DNA of 41,719 nucleotides from Paracoccaceae bacterium. Its GTDB lineage: Bacteria; Pseudomonadota; Alphaproteobacteria; Rhodobacterales; Rhodobacteraceae. The DNA is taken from NCBI GenBank assembly GCA_014859945.1, contig JACZKR010000078.1, positions 1-41,719 on the forward strand. Direction: 5' to 3'. The position numbers and the translations under genes are program-made. Numbering within the stretch: the stretch's first letter is position 1; every line of letters begins with the position of its first letter. Below, piece after piece: positions 29,595 through 37,091 of this stretch. The notes beneath the pieces are model-generated. The model had not been told where the DNA came from, did no database searches, and was given only the letters and a program-made list of their open reading frames with translations.

Positions 29595-29825
29595 CTCTTC
29601 CAGTGCCAATGCCCGGTTTTCCCGCGTTCCTACCCAATCGCGCACAAAGGTTCAAACCGAACTCTGCGTGAGATGGCCGATCCCCGCCGACTGCGATTGC
29701 CCGGCAGGCGGCTTTGCCGTATGAGCGGGCATCCCGAAACGCCCCCCGCAGCTGCCGCTCCGGCGTTCGTGAATGGAAACCTGGGCCGCGCTCCCGTAAA
29801 ACGGCGCAAATGACGGAGATCGCCC

Positions 29826-30425
29826 ATGACTGATCAGAGCAAGCGGGCACTGAACCGCCGCCTGTTTCTTGGTGCCGCTGGCGCGGCGCTGGCCGCCGGG
29901 CTGCCCGCCCGCGCGCAGGAAAACTCGACCGAGATCATTGCTCCGGTCACCAGCCCGGTGCGCAACAACGTTTCCAGCTTCCGCATGGTGGACTGGCAGG
30001 AACACTTCAAGACCCTGAAGAACGGCGCGATTCTGGCCGATCTGACCTCGCGCGCGGTGCATTACTGGTCGGAAGACCAGTCGATCTATCGGCTTTACCC
30101 GTCTTCGGTGCCGCTGACCGAAGACCTGACGCGGCGCGGCTATACCGAGGTCGTGCAGAAGGTGGTCAACCCGACCTGGCGGCCCACCGCCTCGATGCTG
30201 GAGCGCCATCCCGAATGGCCGCCGGTGGTTGAAGGCGGGTCGCCCGACAACCCGCTGGGCACGCGCGCGCTCTATCTGGGATGGCCCGCCTACCGCATCC
30301 ACGGCACCCATGACACCCGCAAGATCGGCCGCCGGTCGTCGTCGGGCTGCGTCGGGCTTTACAACGAACACATCGAAGAACTTTTCGGTTTCGCGAAAGT
30401 TGGCACGCAAGTGTTGCTTATTTGA
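29826..30425 (+). CDS. L,D-transpeptidase (YkuD) family protein
   Basis: YRIHGTHDTRKIGRRSSSGCVGLYNEHIEEL catalytic motif; RRLFLGAAGAALAAGLPARA signal. Confidence 0.92.
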   Translation: MTDQSKRALNRRLFLGAAGAALAAGLPARAQENSTEIIAPVTSPVRNNVSSFRMVDWQEHFKTLKNGAILADLTSRAVHYWSEDQSIYRLYPSSVPLTEDLTRRGYTEVVQKVVNPTWRPTASMLERHPEWPPVVEGGSPDNPLGTRALYLGWPAYRIHGTHDTRKIGRRSSSGCVGLYNEHIEELFGFAKVGTQVLLI

Positions 30426-30574
30426 CGACATTCCTCGCGTCCTCTGCCCACCCGCCGCTGGCCCGATTGCAAATCACCGGCGACTGTCAGTAGAGGTCGC
30501 GCCACGAGGAACAGTCTTGGGTGCATGCCGCCACCTCTGAACCCTTTGACGGCATGCGATATCTGGAGGTTAAC

Positions 30575-30766
30575 ATGAAGAAACTTGCGCTCGCCGCTGC
30601 CCTGTCGCTGGCCGCCACCACCGCTTTCGCCGGTGGCGTTGCCGAACCGGTGATGGAGCCGGAAGTTGTCGAAGCCGCGACCTCGTCGTCGGCCGGTGGC
30701 ATCATTGTCCCGCTGCTGCTGCTGCTGGTCATCGCCGCTGCCGTTTCGTCGTCGTCGGGCGAATAA
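30575..30766 (+). CDS. Tandem small secreted/membrane protein, copy 1 (63 aa)
   Basis: MKKLALAAALSLAATTAFAGGVAEPVMEPEVVEAATSSSAGGIIVPLLLLLVIAAAVSSSSGE; SD GGAGG upstream; paralogous to the next four ORFs. Confidence 0.85.
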   Translation: MKKLALAAALSLAATTAFAGGVAEPVMEPEVVEAATSSSAGGIIVPLLLLLVIAAAVSSSSGE

Positions 30767-30789
30767 TCCATCGGCGCAAGCCGGTGAAG

Positions 30790-30820
30790 CGGCAGTCCCC
30801 ATACGGGGGCTGCCGTTTTT
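30790..30820 (+). terminator. Rho-independent terminator after copy 1
   Basis: CGGCAGtCCCC-atac-GGGGgCTGCCG stem followed by TTTTT. Confidence 0.88.
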
Positions 30821-30978
30821 CTTTGCGGCGGGTGTTGTAAGAAAACCGCAGCATTCAACAGACTGCGCAGGCAAATCCGCTGCATTTGCCTTGGCGCCGG
30901 GCCTCTGCAATTCTGCCACAGCATAATTCCGCGCCGCGCCCCCTGCCCGGCGTGAACCCCAATGCTGTGGAGATGTCG

Positions 30979-31182
30979 ATGAAGAAAATCGCCCTTGCTG
31001 CCGCCCTGTCGCTGGCTGCCACCACCGCCTTCGCCGGCGGTGTGGCTGAGCCGGTGATGGAACCCGAAGTTGTCGAAGCCGCGACCTCGTCGTCGTCGGG
31101 CGGTATCATCGTTCCGCTGCTCCTGCTGCTGGTCATCGCGGCGGCCATCGCATCGTCCTCGGGCAGCGAAACGCCGAGCTGA
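30979..31182 (+). CDS. Tandem small secreted/membrane protein, copy 2 (67 aa)
   Basis: MKKIALAAALSLAATTAFAGGVAEPVMEPEVVEAATSSSSGGIIVPLLLLLVIAAAIASSSGSETPS. Confidence 0.85.
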   Translation: MKKIALAAALSLAATTAFAGGVAEPVMEPEVVEAATSSSSGGIIVPLLLLLVIAAAIASSSGSETPS

Positions 31183-31190
31183 AAAATCCT

Positions 31191-31208
31191 GGCCCGGATG
31201 CCCGGGCC
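31191..31208 (+). other. Intergenic hairpin between copies 2 and 3
   Basis: GGCCCGG-atgc-CCGGGCC, no T tract. Confidence 0.8.
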
Positions 31209-31230
31209 GCAACATCGAGTGAGAACTGAC

Positions 31231-31431
31231 ATGAAGAAACTTGCCCTTGCCACCGCCCTGTCGCTGGCCGCCACCACCGCCTTCGCCGGCGGCGTTGCCG
31301 AGCCGGTCATGGAACCCGAAGTTGTCGAAGCCGCGACCTCGTCGTCGGCCGGCGGCATCATCGTTCCGCTGCTGCTGCTGCTGGTCATCGCCGCTGCAAT
31401 CTCGTCGTCGGGCGGCGAAAACGTTCGTTGA
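31231..31431 (+). CDS. Tandem small secreted/membrane protein, copy 3 (66 aa)
   Basis: MKKLALATALSLAATTAFAGGVAEPVMEPEVVEAATSSSAGGIIVPLLLLLVIAAAISSSGGENVR. Confidence 0.85.
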   Translation: MKKLALATALSLAATTAFAGGVAEPVMEPEVVEAATSSSAGGIIVPLLLLLVIAAAISSSGGENVR

Positions 31432-31436
31432 GCTTT

Positions 31437-31454
31437 CGGGGGGCCTGCCCCCCG
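31437..31454 (+). other. Intergenic hairpin between copies 3 and 4
   Basis: CGGGGGGC-ct-GCCCCCCG, no T tract. Confidence 0.8.
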
Positions 31455-31476
31455 TCAGTGTCTGAAGGACAAAGCA

Positions 31477-31677
31477 ATGAAAAAGATCGCTCTTGCTGCT
31501 GCCCTGTCGCTGGCCGCTACCACCGCCTTTGCCGGTGGTGTGGTTGAGCCGGTGATGGAACCCGAAGTTGTCGAAGCCGCGACCTCGTCGTCGGCCGGTG
31601 GCATCATCGTTCCGCTTCTGCTGTTGCTGGTGATCGCCGCTGCCGTTTCGTCGTCGGGCGGCGACAACTTCAAGTAA
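31477..31677 (+). CDS. Tandem small secreted/membrane protein, copy 4 (66 aa)
   Basis: MKKIALAAALSLAATTAFAGGVVEPVMEPEVVEAATSSSAGGIIVPLLLLLVIAAAVSSSGGDNFK. Confidence 0.85.
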   Translation: MKKIALAAALSLAATTAFAGGVVEPVMEPEVVEAATSSSAGGIIVPLLLLLVIAAAVSSSGGDNFK

Positions 31678-31686
31678 GTCCACAGT

Positions 31687-31702
31687 GGGGGCCCTGGCTC
31701 CC
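31687..31702 (+). other. Intergenic hairpin between copies 4 and 5
   Basis: GGGGGCC-ct-GGCTCCC (one G-U pair), no T tract. Confidence 0.65.
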
Positions 31703-31726
31703 GTTCATTTCCGAAGGATCACTGCC

Positions 31727-31936
31727 ATGAAGAAGATCGCCCTTGCCGCAGCCCTGTCGCTGGCCGCCACCACCGCCTTCGCCGGCGGCGTTGCCGAGCC
31801 GGTGATGGAACCGGAAGTTGTCGAAGCCGCGACCTCGTCGTCGTCGGGCGGCATCATCGTTCCGCTGCTCCTGCTGCTGGTGATTGCTGCGGCGATCGCG
31901 TCGTCCTCGGGCGACGAAGTGATCATCGACGGCTGA
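31727..31936 (+). CDS. Tandem small secreted/membrane protein, copy 5 (69 aa)
   Basis: MKKIALAAALSLAATTAFAGGVAEPVMEPEVVEAATSSSSGGIIVPLLLLLVIAAAIASSSGDEVIIDG. Confidence 0.85.
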   Translation: MKKIALAAALSLAATTAFAGGVAEPVMEPEVVEAATSSSSGGIIVPLLLLLVIAAAIASSSGDEVIIDG

Positions 31937-31944
31937 ACGGATTG

Positions 31945-31968
31945 AAGGGGCCGAAAGGCCCCTTCTTC
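31945..31968 (+). terminator. Terminator hairpin after copy 5, between convergent array and hemH
   Basis: AAGGGGCC-gaaa-GGCCCCTT followed by ctt; GNRA-type loop. Confidence 0.75.
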
Positions 31969-33025
31969 ACATCCAGCCCTGCAGGTTTTCGGCGATTGCC
32001 GCCGTCAGCGCATCTATATGCGCTTTTTCTGCATTAAGGCAGGGGATGTAGGTAAACTCCTCACCCCCCGCGTGCAGGAAGCTTTCGCGGATTTCGCCGT
32101 TGATCTCTTCCAGCGTCTCGATGCAGTCGGCGCTGAAGGCCGGCGCCACGACAGCGATGCGCTTTTTCCCCTGACGCGCCAGTTCGGCGACATGCTCAAC
32201 CGTATAGGGGCGCAGCCATTCCTCGCGGCCAAAGACGGACTGGAAGGTGGTGATGATCTCACCCTTCTCCCAGCCGAGCCGTTCGCGCAGAAGGCGCGAG
32301 GTCTTCTGGCACTGGCAGTGGTAGGGGTCCCCTTCCATCAGATAGCGTTGCGGCATGCCGTGGTAGCTGGCGATCAGATGGTCGGGGCGCTGTGACAGCC
32401 CGGCATAGGCCTGTTCGACCGACCGGGCCAGTGCGTCGATATACAGCGGATGATCGAAGTATTCCGGCACGGTGCGGGCGGCGGGCTGACGCTTTTCCTT
32501 CATCAGCGCGGCAAAGAAGGCATCGTTGGCCGTGGCCGAGGTGGCGCCGGCGTAATGGGGGTAAAGCGGGAAGAACAGGATCTTCTCGCAACCCGCCTGC
32601 ACCATCGCCCGGACCTTCGACGCGGTTGAAGGGTTGCCGTAGCGCATGCAGAAATCAACCATCACCCTGTCGCCATGGGCGGCCGACATGCGTTCGGCGA
32701 TGGCGGCGGTCTGTTCCTTGGTAATGGTCATCAGCGGGCTTTCGCCCTTGTCGTGATTCCAGATCAGCTTGTAGTTCGCGCCGCTGGTGAAGGGGCGTTT
32801 CGTCAGGATGATCAACTGCAGCAGTGGCTGCCATTTCCAGTCGGGAATGTCGATGACGCGCTTGTCCGACAGAAACTCGCTCAGGTAGCGCCGCATCGAC
32901 CAGTAGTCGTAATGGTCAGGCGTGCCGAGGTTGGCCAGAAGCACGCCGACCTTCGGTTGCTTCACCGGCGGATGATTCGCCGGGGCATGGGCCAGCCGCC
33001 CGGTTCCTGCCGCCACATCGGTCAT
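31967..33025 (-). CDS. hemH: Ferrochelatase
   Basis: VGVLLANLGTPDHYDYWSMRRYLSEFLSDKRVID, SYHGMPQRYLMEGDPYHCQC, FQSVFGREEWLRPYT, VVAPAFSADCIETLEE. Confidence 0.97.
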   Translation of the reverse strand: MTDVAAGTGRLAHAPANHPPVKQPKVGVLLANLGTPDHYDYWSMRRYLSEFLSDKRVIDIPDWKWQPLLQLIILTKRPFTSGANYKLIWNHDKGESPLMTITKEQTAAIAERMSAAHGDRVMVDFCMRYGNPSTASKVRAMVQAGCEKILFFPLYPHYAGATSATANDAFFAALMKEKRQPAARTVPEYFDHPLYIDALARSVEQAYAGLSQRPDHLIASYHGMPQRYLMEGDPYHCQCQKTSRLLRERLGWEKGEIITTFQSVFGREEWLRPYTVEHVAELARQGKKRIAVVAPAFSADCIETLEEINGEIRESFLHAGGEEFTYIPCLNAEKAHIDALTAAIAENLQGWM

Positions 33026-33080
33026 GCGCTTGCTCCTTCGCTCGCTTTCCTGACCCGAGATAAAGCAGGGCGGCCCGCGG

Positions 33081-33887
33081 TCAACCGTCCTCGCGCGGCA
33101 AGGGACGTTCGGCCGCATTCAGCGCCTCGGCCAGACGGGCGGCGGCGGAACCCGGGCGCAGGGGTTTCTGCTGGCTGTCATGGGGCGCCCAGCCGGTCAG
33201 GCAGATGATCTCGAACGTCGCGGGAATGCGGCCGTCGGGGCGGCCGAACCGCTCGGCATAAATCCCGGCAGCCCGCAGCAGAACCGCCCGGCGGGTCGGG
33301 TACCGCAGCCGGGCGGCCAGCGCATTGCCTTCACCCATGGCGCGCAGATCGGCCATCAGGTGAAAGGCGTCGCGGTAAAGCACGGTCTTGGTAAAGCTGT
33401 CTGCGACCGGCAGGGCAAAGCCCGCGCGCTGCAACAGCGCGCCCAGATCGCGAATCTCTCCCATCGGCAGGACGCGGGGCGACAGACCGCCGGTCACCTC
33501 GGCCTCTGCCTCGGCCAGCGCGGCGCGCAGTTCATGCAGCGTCTGACCACCGGGCAGAAGGCCCAGGAACAGCCCGTCCGGTTGCAGGGCGCGGCGGCAC
33601 TGCACCAGTTGACCGACCGGATCGTTGGCCCAGTGCAGCGCCATGGCATGCACCACCAGATCATGGGCGCCTTCGTGCAGCGCCAGCACCTCATCATCGG
33701 CCACGGCGGGGAAATCGGGCCAGACCGCCGGAAAACCGCTCACCACCACCGGCGCCGTAAAGGTTCTGTTAACCTCGGTCAGTCTTTCCTGAGCCTCATC
33801 GGCGGCCTCTTCCTGCAGGAAGAACTCGGTCGCGCGGGCGCGGTTGCGAAGCAGGGCTGCGCGGTCGGTCAGGGCGGGCGGTGTCAT
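33081..33887 (-). CDS. SAM-dependent methyltransferase (BioC/NDUFAF5-like)
   Basis: ALHWANDPVGQLVQCRRALQPDGLFLGLLPGGQTLHELRAALAEAE; start chosen at MTPPALTDRAALLRNRARATEFF. Confidence 0.82.
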   Translation of the reverse strand: MTPPALTDRAALLRNRARATEFFLQEEAADEAQERLTEVNRTFTAPVVVSGFPAVWPDFPAVADDEVLALHEGAHDLVVHAMALHWANDPVGQLVQCRRALQPDGLFLGLLPGGQTLHELRAALAEAEAEVTGGLSPRVLPMGEIRDLGALLQRAGFALPVADSFTKTVLYRDAFHLMADLRAMGEGNALAARLRYPTRRAVLLRAAGIYAERFGRPDGRIPATFEIICLTGWAPHDSQQKPLRPGSAAARLAEALNAAERPLPREDG

Positions 33888-33911
33888 GGGCCGCGAACAT
33901 AGGGGACGGCC

Positions 33912-34634
33912 ATGGGATTGCAAGCGACGCTGCATCTGATCTACCCGCCGCGTTGCCTGTCCTGCGACGCGCTGGTGACCACCGATTTCGGCCTGTGCGG
34001 CCATTGCTGGCGCGAGACGCCCTTCATCTCGGGTCTGGTCTGCGACCGCTGCGGCACGCCCCTGCCCGGGCAGGACAGCGGGCAGCCGGAATATTGCGAC
34101 GATTGCCTGACCATCGCGCGGCCGTGGAACCGGGGGCGGGCGGCGCTGCTGTATCGCGACAACGCGCGCCGGATGGTGCTGCAGCTGAAGCATGGCGACC
34201 GGCTTGATCTGGCGGGGCCGGTGGCGGGTTGGCTTTTGCGGGCGGTCCAGCCGATTCTGGAACCCGGGATGCTGGTGGCGCCGGTGCCGCTGCACTGGAT
34301 GCGGCTATTCCGGCGGCGCTACAACCAGTCGGCGCTGGTCTCGGCCCGGCTGGCGCGGAACGCGGGGCTGGACCATTGCCCCGACCTGCTGATCCGCCGC
34401 CGCGCCACCCCCAGCCAGGAGGGGCGGGACCGCATGGGGCGCTTTGCCAATCTGGACGGCGCGCTGGCGCTGCACCCGCGCCGGGCGGGGCGGGTGAAGG
34501 GCCGCCATGTGCTGCTGATCGACGATGTGATGACCTCGGGCGCCACCTTTGCCGCTGCGGCCGAGGCCTGCCTTGCAGGCGGCGCAACGGCGGTATCTGT
34601 TGCGGCACTGGCCCGCGTTGCGAAGGATGCCTAA
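33912..34634 (+). CDS. ComF family protein (zinc ribbon plus phosphoribosyltransferase)
   Basis: YPPRCLSCDALVTTDFGLCGHCW...CDRCGTPLP; VKGRHVLLIDDVMTSGATFAAAAEACLAGG. Confidence 0.93.
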   Translation: MGLQATLHLIYPPRCLSCDALVTTDFGLCGHCWRETPFISGLVCDRCGTPLPGQDSGQPEYCDDCLTIARPWNRGRAALLYRDNARRMVLQLKHGDRLDLAGPVAGWLLRAVQPILEPGMLVAPVPLHWMRLFRRRYNQSALVSARLARNAGLDHCPDLLIRRRATPSQEGRDRMGRFANLDGALALHPRRAGRVKGRHVLLIDDVMTSGATFAAAAEACLAGGATAVSVAALARVAKDA

Positions 34635-34669
34635 ATCCTTATAGTCGCGCCCGACAAGGATAGGCCCAG

Positions 34670-34924
34670 ATGAAACCCGTCGAGATCTACACCACCCCCA
34701 CCTGCCCCTACTGCATTGCCGCCAAGCGCCTGCTGACGAAGAAAGGCGTCGATTTCACCGAGATCGACGTGGCGGCCGACCCCACCCTGCGCCTGAAGAT
34801 GACCGAGCGCGCGGGTGGACGGCGCACCGTGCCGCAGATCTTCATCGGCGGCATCCATGTGGGCGGCTGCGATGACATCCACGCGCTGGACCACGCCGGC
34901 AAGCTTGACCCGATGCTGGCGTGA
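34670..34924 (+). CDS. grxC: Glutaredoxin 3
   Basis: TTPTCPYCIAAKRLLTKKGVDFTEIDV, RRTVPQIFIGGIHVGGCDDIHALD. Confidence 0.95.
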   Translation: MKPVEIYTTPTCPYCIAAKRLLTKKGVDFTEIDVAADPTLRLKMTERAGGRRTVPQIFIGGIHVGGCDDIHALDHAGKLDPMLA

Positions 34925-35757
34925 TGCGTGCGGCACTGGTCCAGCTGAACGTCTCGGACGATCCGGCAGCGAACCTGCCGGAAACGCTGGCGCTGGTGCA
35001 GGCGGCAGCGGCCGGTGGCGCAGAGTTTGTGCTGACGCCGGAATGCACCAACCTGCTGTCATCGAACCGCGAGCATCAGCGCAGTGTGATCCGCAGTGAA
35101 GCCGATGACCCGACGCTGGACGCGTTGCGCCAACAGGCCGCCGCTTCGGGCATCTGGCTGCTGATCGGGTCGCTGGGGCTGACCACGGGCGATGCGGATG
35201 GCCGCTTTGCCAACCGCTGTTTCCTGATCGCGCCCGATGGCAGCATCGCGGCGCGCTATGACAAGATCCACATGTTCGACGTGAACGTGTCGGAAACCGA
35301 GGTTTACCGCGAAAGCGCCGCCTACCGGCCGGGCGCACGCGCGGTTCTGGCGCAGACGCCTTTTGCCGCCGTGGGGATGACGGTCTGCTACGATCTGCGC
35401 TTTCCGCATCTGTTCCGTCGGTTGGCCAAGGCGGGGGCACAGATTCTGACCGTGCCGGCTGCGTTCAATGACACCACCGGCCGCGCCCATTGGGAGGTGC
35501 TGCTGCGCGCCCGGGCGATTGAGACCGGATGTTTCGTTCTGGCCCCGGCGCAGACCGGCCAGCATGCCGAAACCGCGGGCCCGGGCAAGCGCCGCACCCA
35601 TGGCCATGCGCTGGCCGTGGCCCCCTGGGGTGAGGTTCTGGCCGATGCCGGCACCGAACCCGGCGTGACCTTTGTCGATCTGGACCTGAGCGAGGTGGCA
35701 AAGGCCCGGGGCCGCGTGCCGTCGATCACCCACGACCGGGACTTCGACGGGCCATGA
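34924..35757 (+). CDS. Carbon-nitrogen hydrolase family protein (Nit-like)
   Basis: LTPECTNLL, YDKIHMFDVNVSETEVYRES, GMTVCYDLRFPHLFRRLA catalytic E-K-C motifs. Confidence 0.93.
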   Translation: MRAALVQLNVSDDPAANLPETLALVQAAAAGGAEFVLTPECTNLLSSNREHQRSVIRSEADDPTLDALRQQAAASGIWLLIGSLGLTTGDADGRFANRCFLIAPDGSIAARYDKIHMFDVNVSETEVYRESAAYRPGARAVLAQTPFAAVGMTVCYDLRFPHLFRRLAKAGAQILTVPAAFNDTTGRAHWEVLLRARAIETGCFVLAPAQTGQHAETAGPGKRRTHGHALAVAPWGEVLADAGTEPGVTFVDLDLSEVAKARGRVPSITHDRDFDGP

Positions 35758-36194
35758 GCGAGCGCACCGACGATCTGGCGATCACGCTGTTTGGTGAGCT
35801 GTTCATGGCCGATCAGCTGGCGCGCAACCGCATCTCGCGGGCGCTGCCCAAGGGTATGGAGCTTTCGCATTTCTCGGTGCTGAACCATCTGGCGCGGATC
35901 AACGACGAACGCACCCCGGCGCAACTGGCGCGGGCCTTCCATGTGACGCGGGGGGCGATGACCAACACCTTGTCCAAGCTGGAATGGGCCGGGCACATCC
36001 ACATCCGCCCCGACTGGGACGACGCGCGGCAGAAGTTCGTGGCGATTTCGCCGGCGGGCCGCGCGGCGCGTGATGCGGCGGTGGCCTCGGTCGTGCCGCT
36101 GATCGCCGATGTCGTGACGGCGCTGGGCGCCGACAAGGTGCGCGCCGTGCTGCCGGTGCTGCGTGAGTTGCGTCTGCGGATGGAAGGCGAATAG
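35754..36194 (+). CDS. MarR family transcriptional regulator
   Basis: Winged-helix segment ARINDERTPAQLARAFHVTRGAMTNTLSKLEWAGHIHIRPDWDDARQKFVAISPAGR. Confidence 0.9.
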   Translation: MSERTDDLAITLFGELFMADQLARNRISRALPKGMELSHFSVLNHLARINDERTPAQLARAFHVTRGAMTNTLSKLEWAGHIHIRPDWDDARQKFVAISPAGRAARDAAVASVVPLIADVVTALGADKVRAVLPVLRELRLRMEGE

Positions 36195-36233
36195 CGCCTT
36201 GCCGTAAGCCGGGGCATCGCCCATCTTCGGGCC

Positions 36234-37091
36234 ATGCGGATTACTTTTCTCTCGTCCGATATCAAGGCGGCGCTCTGGCGCTTTTACCGGCGCACCGAAC
36301 AGGCCGAGCTTGATCTGATCGCAGCGGGGGTGGCGTTCTATGCCTTTCTGGCGATCTTTCCGGCGGCAGCGGCGGTGATTGCGCTGTGGGGTTTCTTTTC
36401 GAACCCCGAGGTGATCCGGCAGGAAATGGCGCTGATGCGGCCGCTGATGCCGCCCGATGTCTTTGTGCTGATCTCGGGTCAGGTCGAACAACTGATGACT
36501 GCGACGACCCGCAGCCTGGGGCTGACGACGATTCTGCCGACTGTGCTGGCCCTGTGGTCGGCGCGGGCCGGGGCGGCGGCGCTGATCCGGGGGTTGAACG
36601 CGATCCACCAGCGGCCCAACCGTTCAGGCCACCGGCACCAGTTGCGGGCGATGCTGCTGACCTTTCTGCTGATCGGGCTGGTCATTGCCGCAATGGTGAT
36701 GGCGCTGGTCATGCCGCTGCTGGCCACCTTCCTGCCCGACTGGATGCGGATCTCGGGCATGACCAACACCACGAACCTGGCGCTGGCGCTGTTGTTCGGG
36801 GTCTTGTCGGTGGCGCTGGCCTTCCGGCTGGGCCCCAATCACGGGCCCGAAGCGCCGCCGCTGTTTTCCTGGGGCCTTCTGGTTGCGGTGCTGCTGTGGG
36901 TCGCGGTGACCAAGGGTTTCATGCTGTATCTGGCGAATTTCCCCAGCTACAACAGGGTTTACGGGTCAATCGGCGCGGTGGCGGCCACGATGATGTGGCT
37001 TTATCTGTCGGCCTATGCGGTGCTTCTGGGCGCGGCGGTGGATGCCGAGCGGCAAAAGCACCGGCGTGAGAAGGCGCGGCTCAGGGGGTAA
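36234..37091 (+). CDS. YihY/BrkB family inner-membrane protein
   Basis: AAGVAFYAFLAIFPAAAAVIALWGF, SARAGAAALIRGLNAIHQRPNR, YGSIGAVAATMMWLYLSAYAVLLGAAVDAE. Confidence 0.93.
   Translation: MRITFLSSDIKAALWRFYRRTEQAELDLIAAGVAFYAFLAIFPAAAAVIALWGFFSNPEVIRQEMALMRPLMPPDVFVLISGQVEQLMTATTRSLGLTTILPTVLALWSARAGAAALIRGLNAIHQRPNRSGHRHQLRAMLLTFLLIGLVIAAMVMALVMPLLATFLPDWMRISGMTNTTNLALALLFGVLSVALAFRLGPNHGPEAPPLFSWGLLVAVLLWVAVTKGFMLYLANFPSYNRVYGSIGAVAATMMWLYLSAYAVLLGAAVDAERQKHRREKARLRG

Noticed and set aside
30487-31683. 398-aa minus-strand ORF with repetitive RRRGRGFDN blocks across array copies 1-4
   Set aside because: It is the antisense shadow of the tandem repeats; stop-free only because the repeated GC-rich unit lacks stops in that frame. 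The plus-strand ORFs have signal peptides and ribosome-binding sites.
30575-31936. CRISPR-like array (regular direct repeats about 250 bp apart)
   Set aside because: Repeats are protein-coding with codon structure and ribosome-binding sites; unit size and lack of spacers exclude CRISPR.
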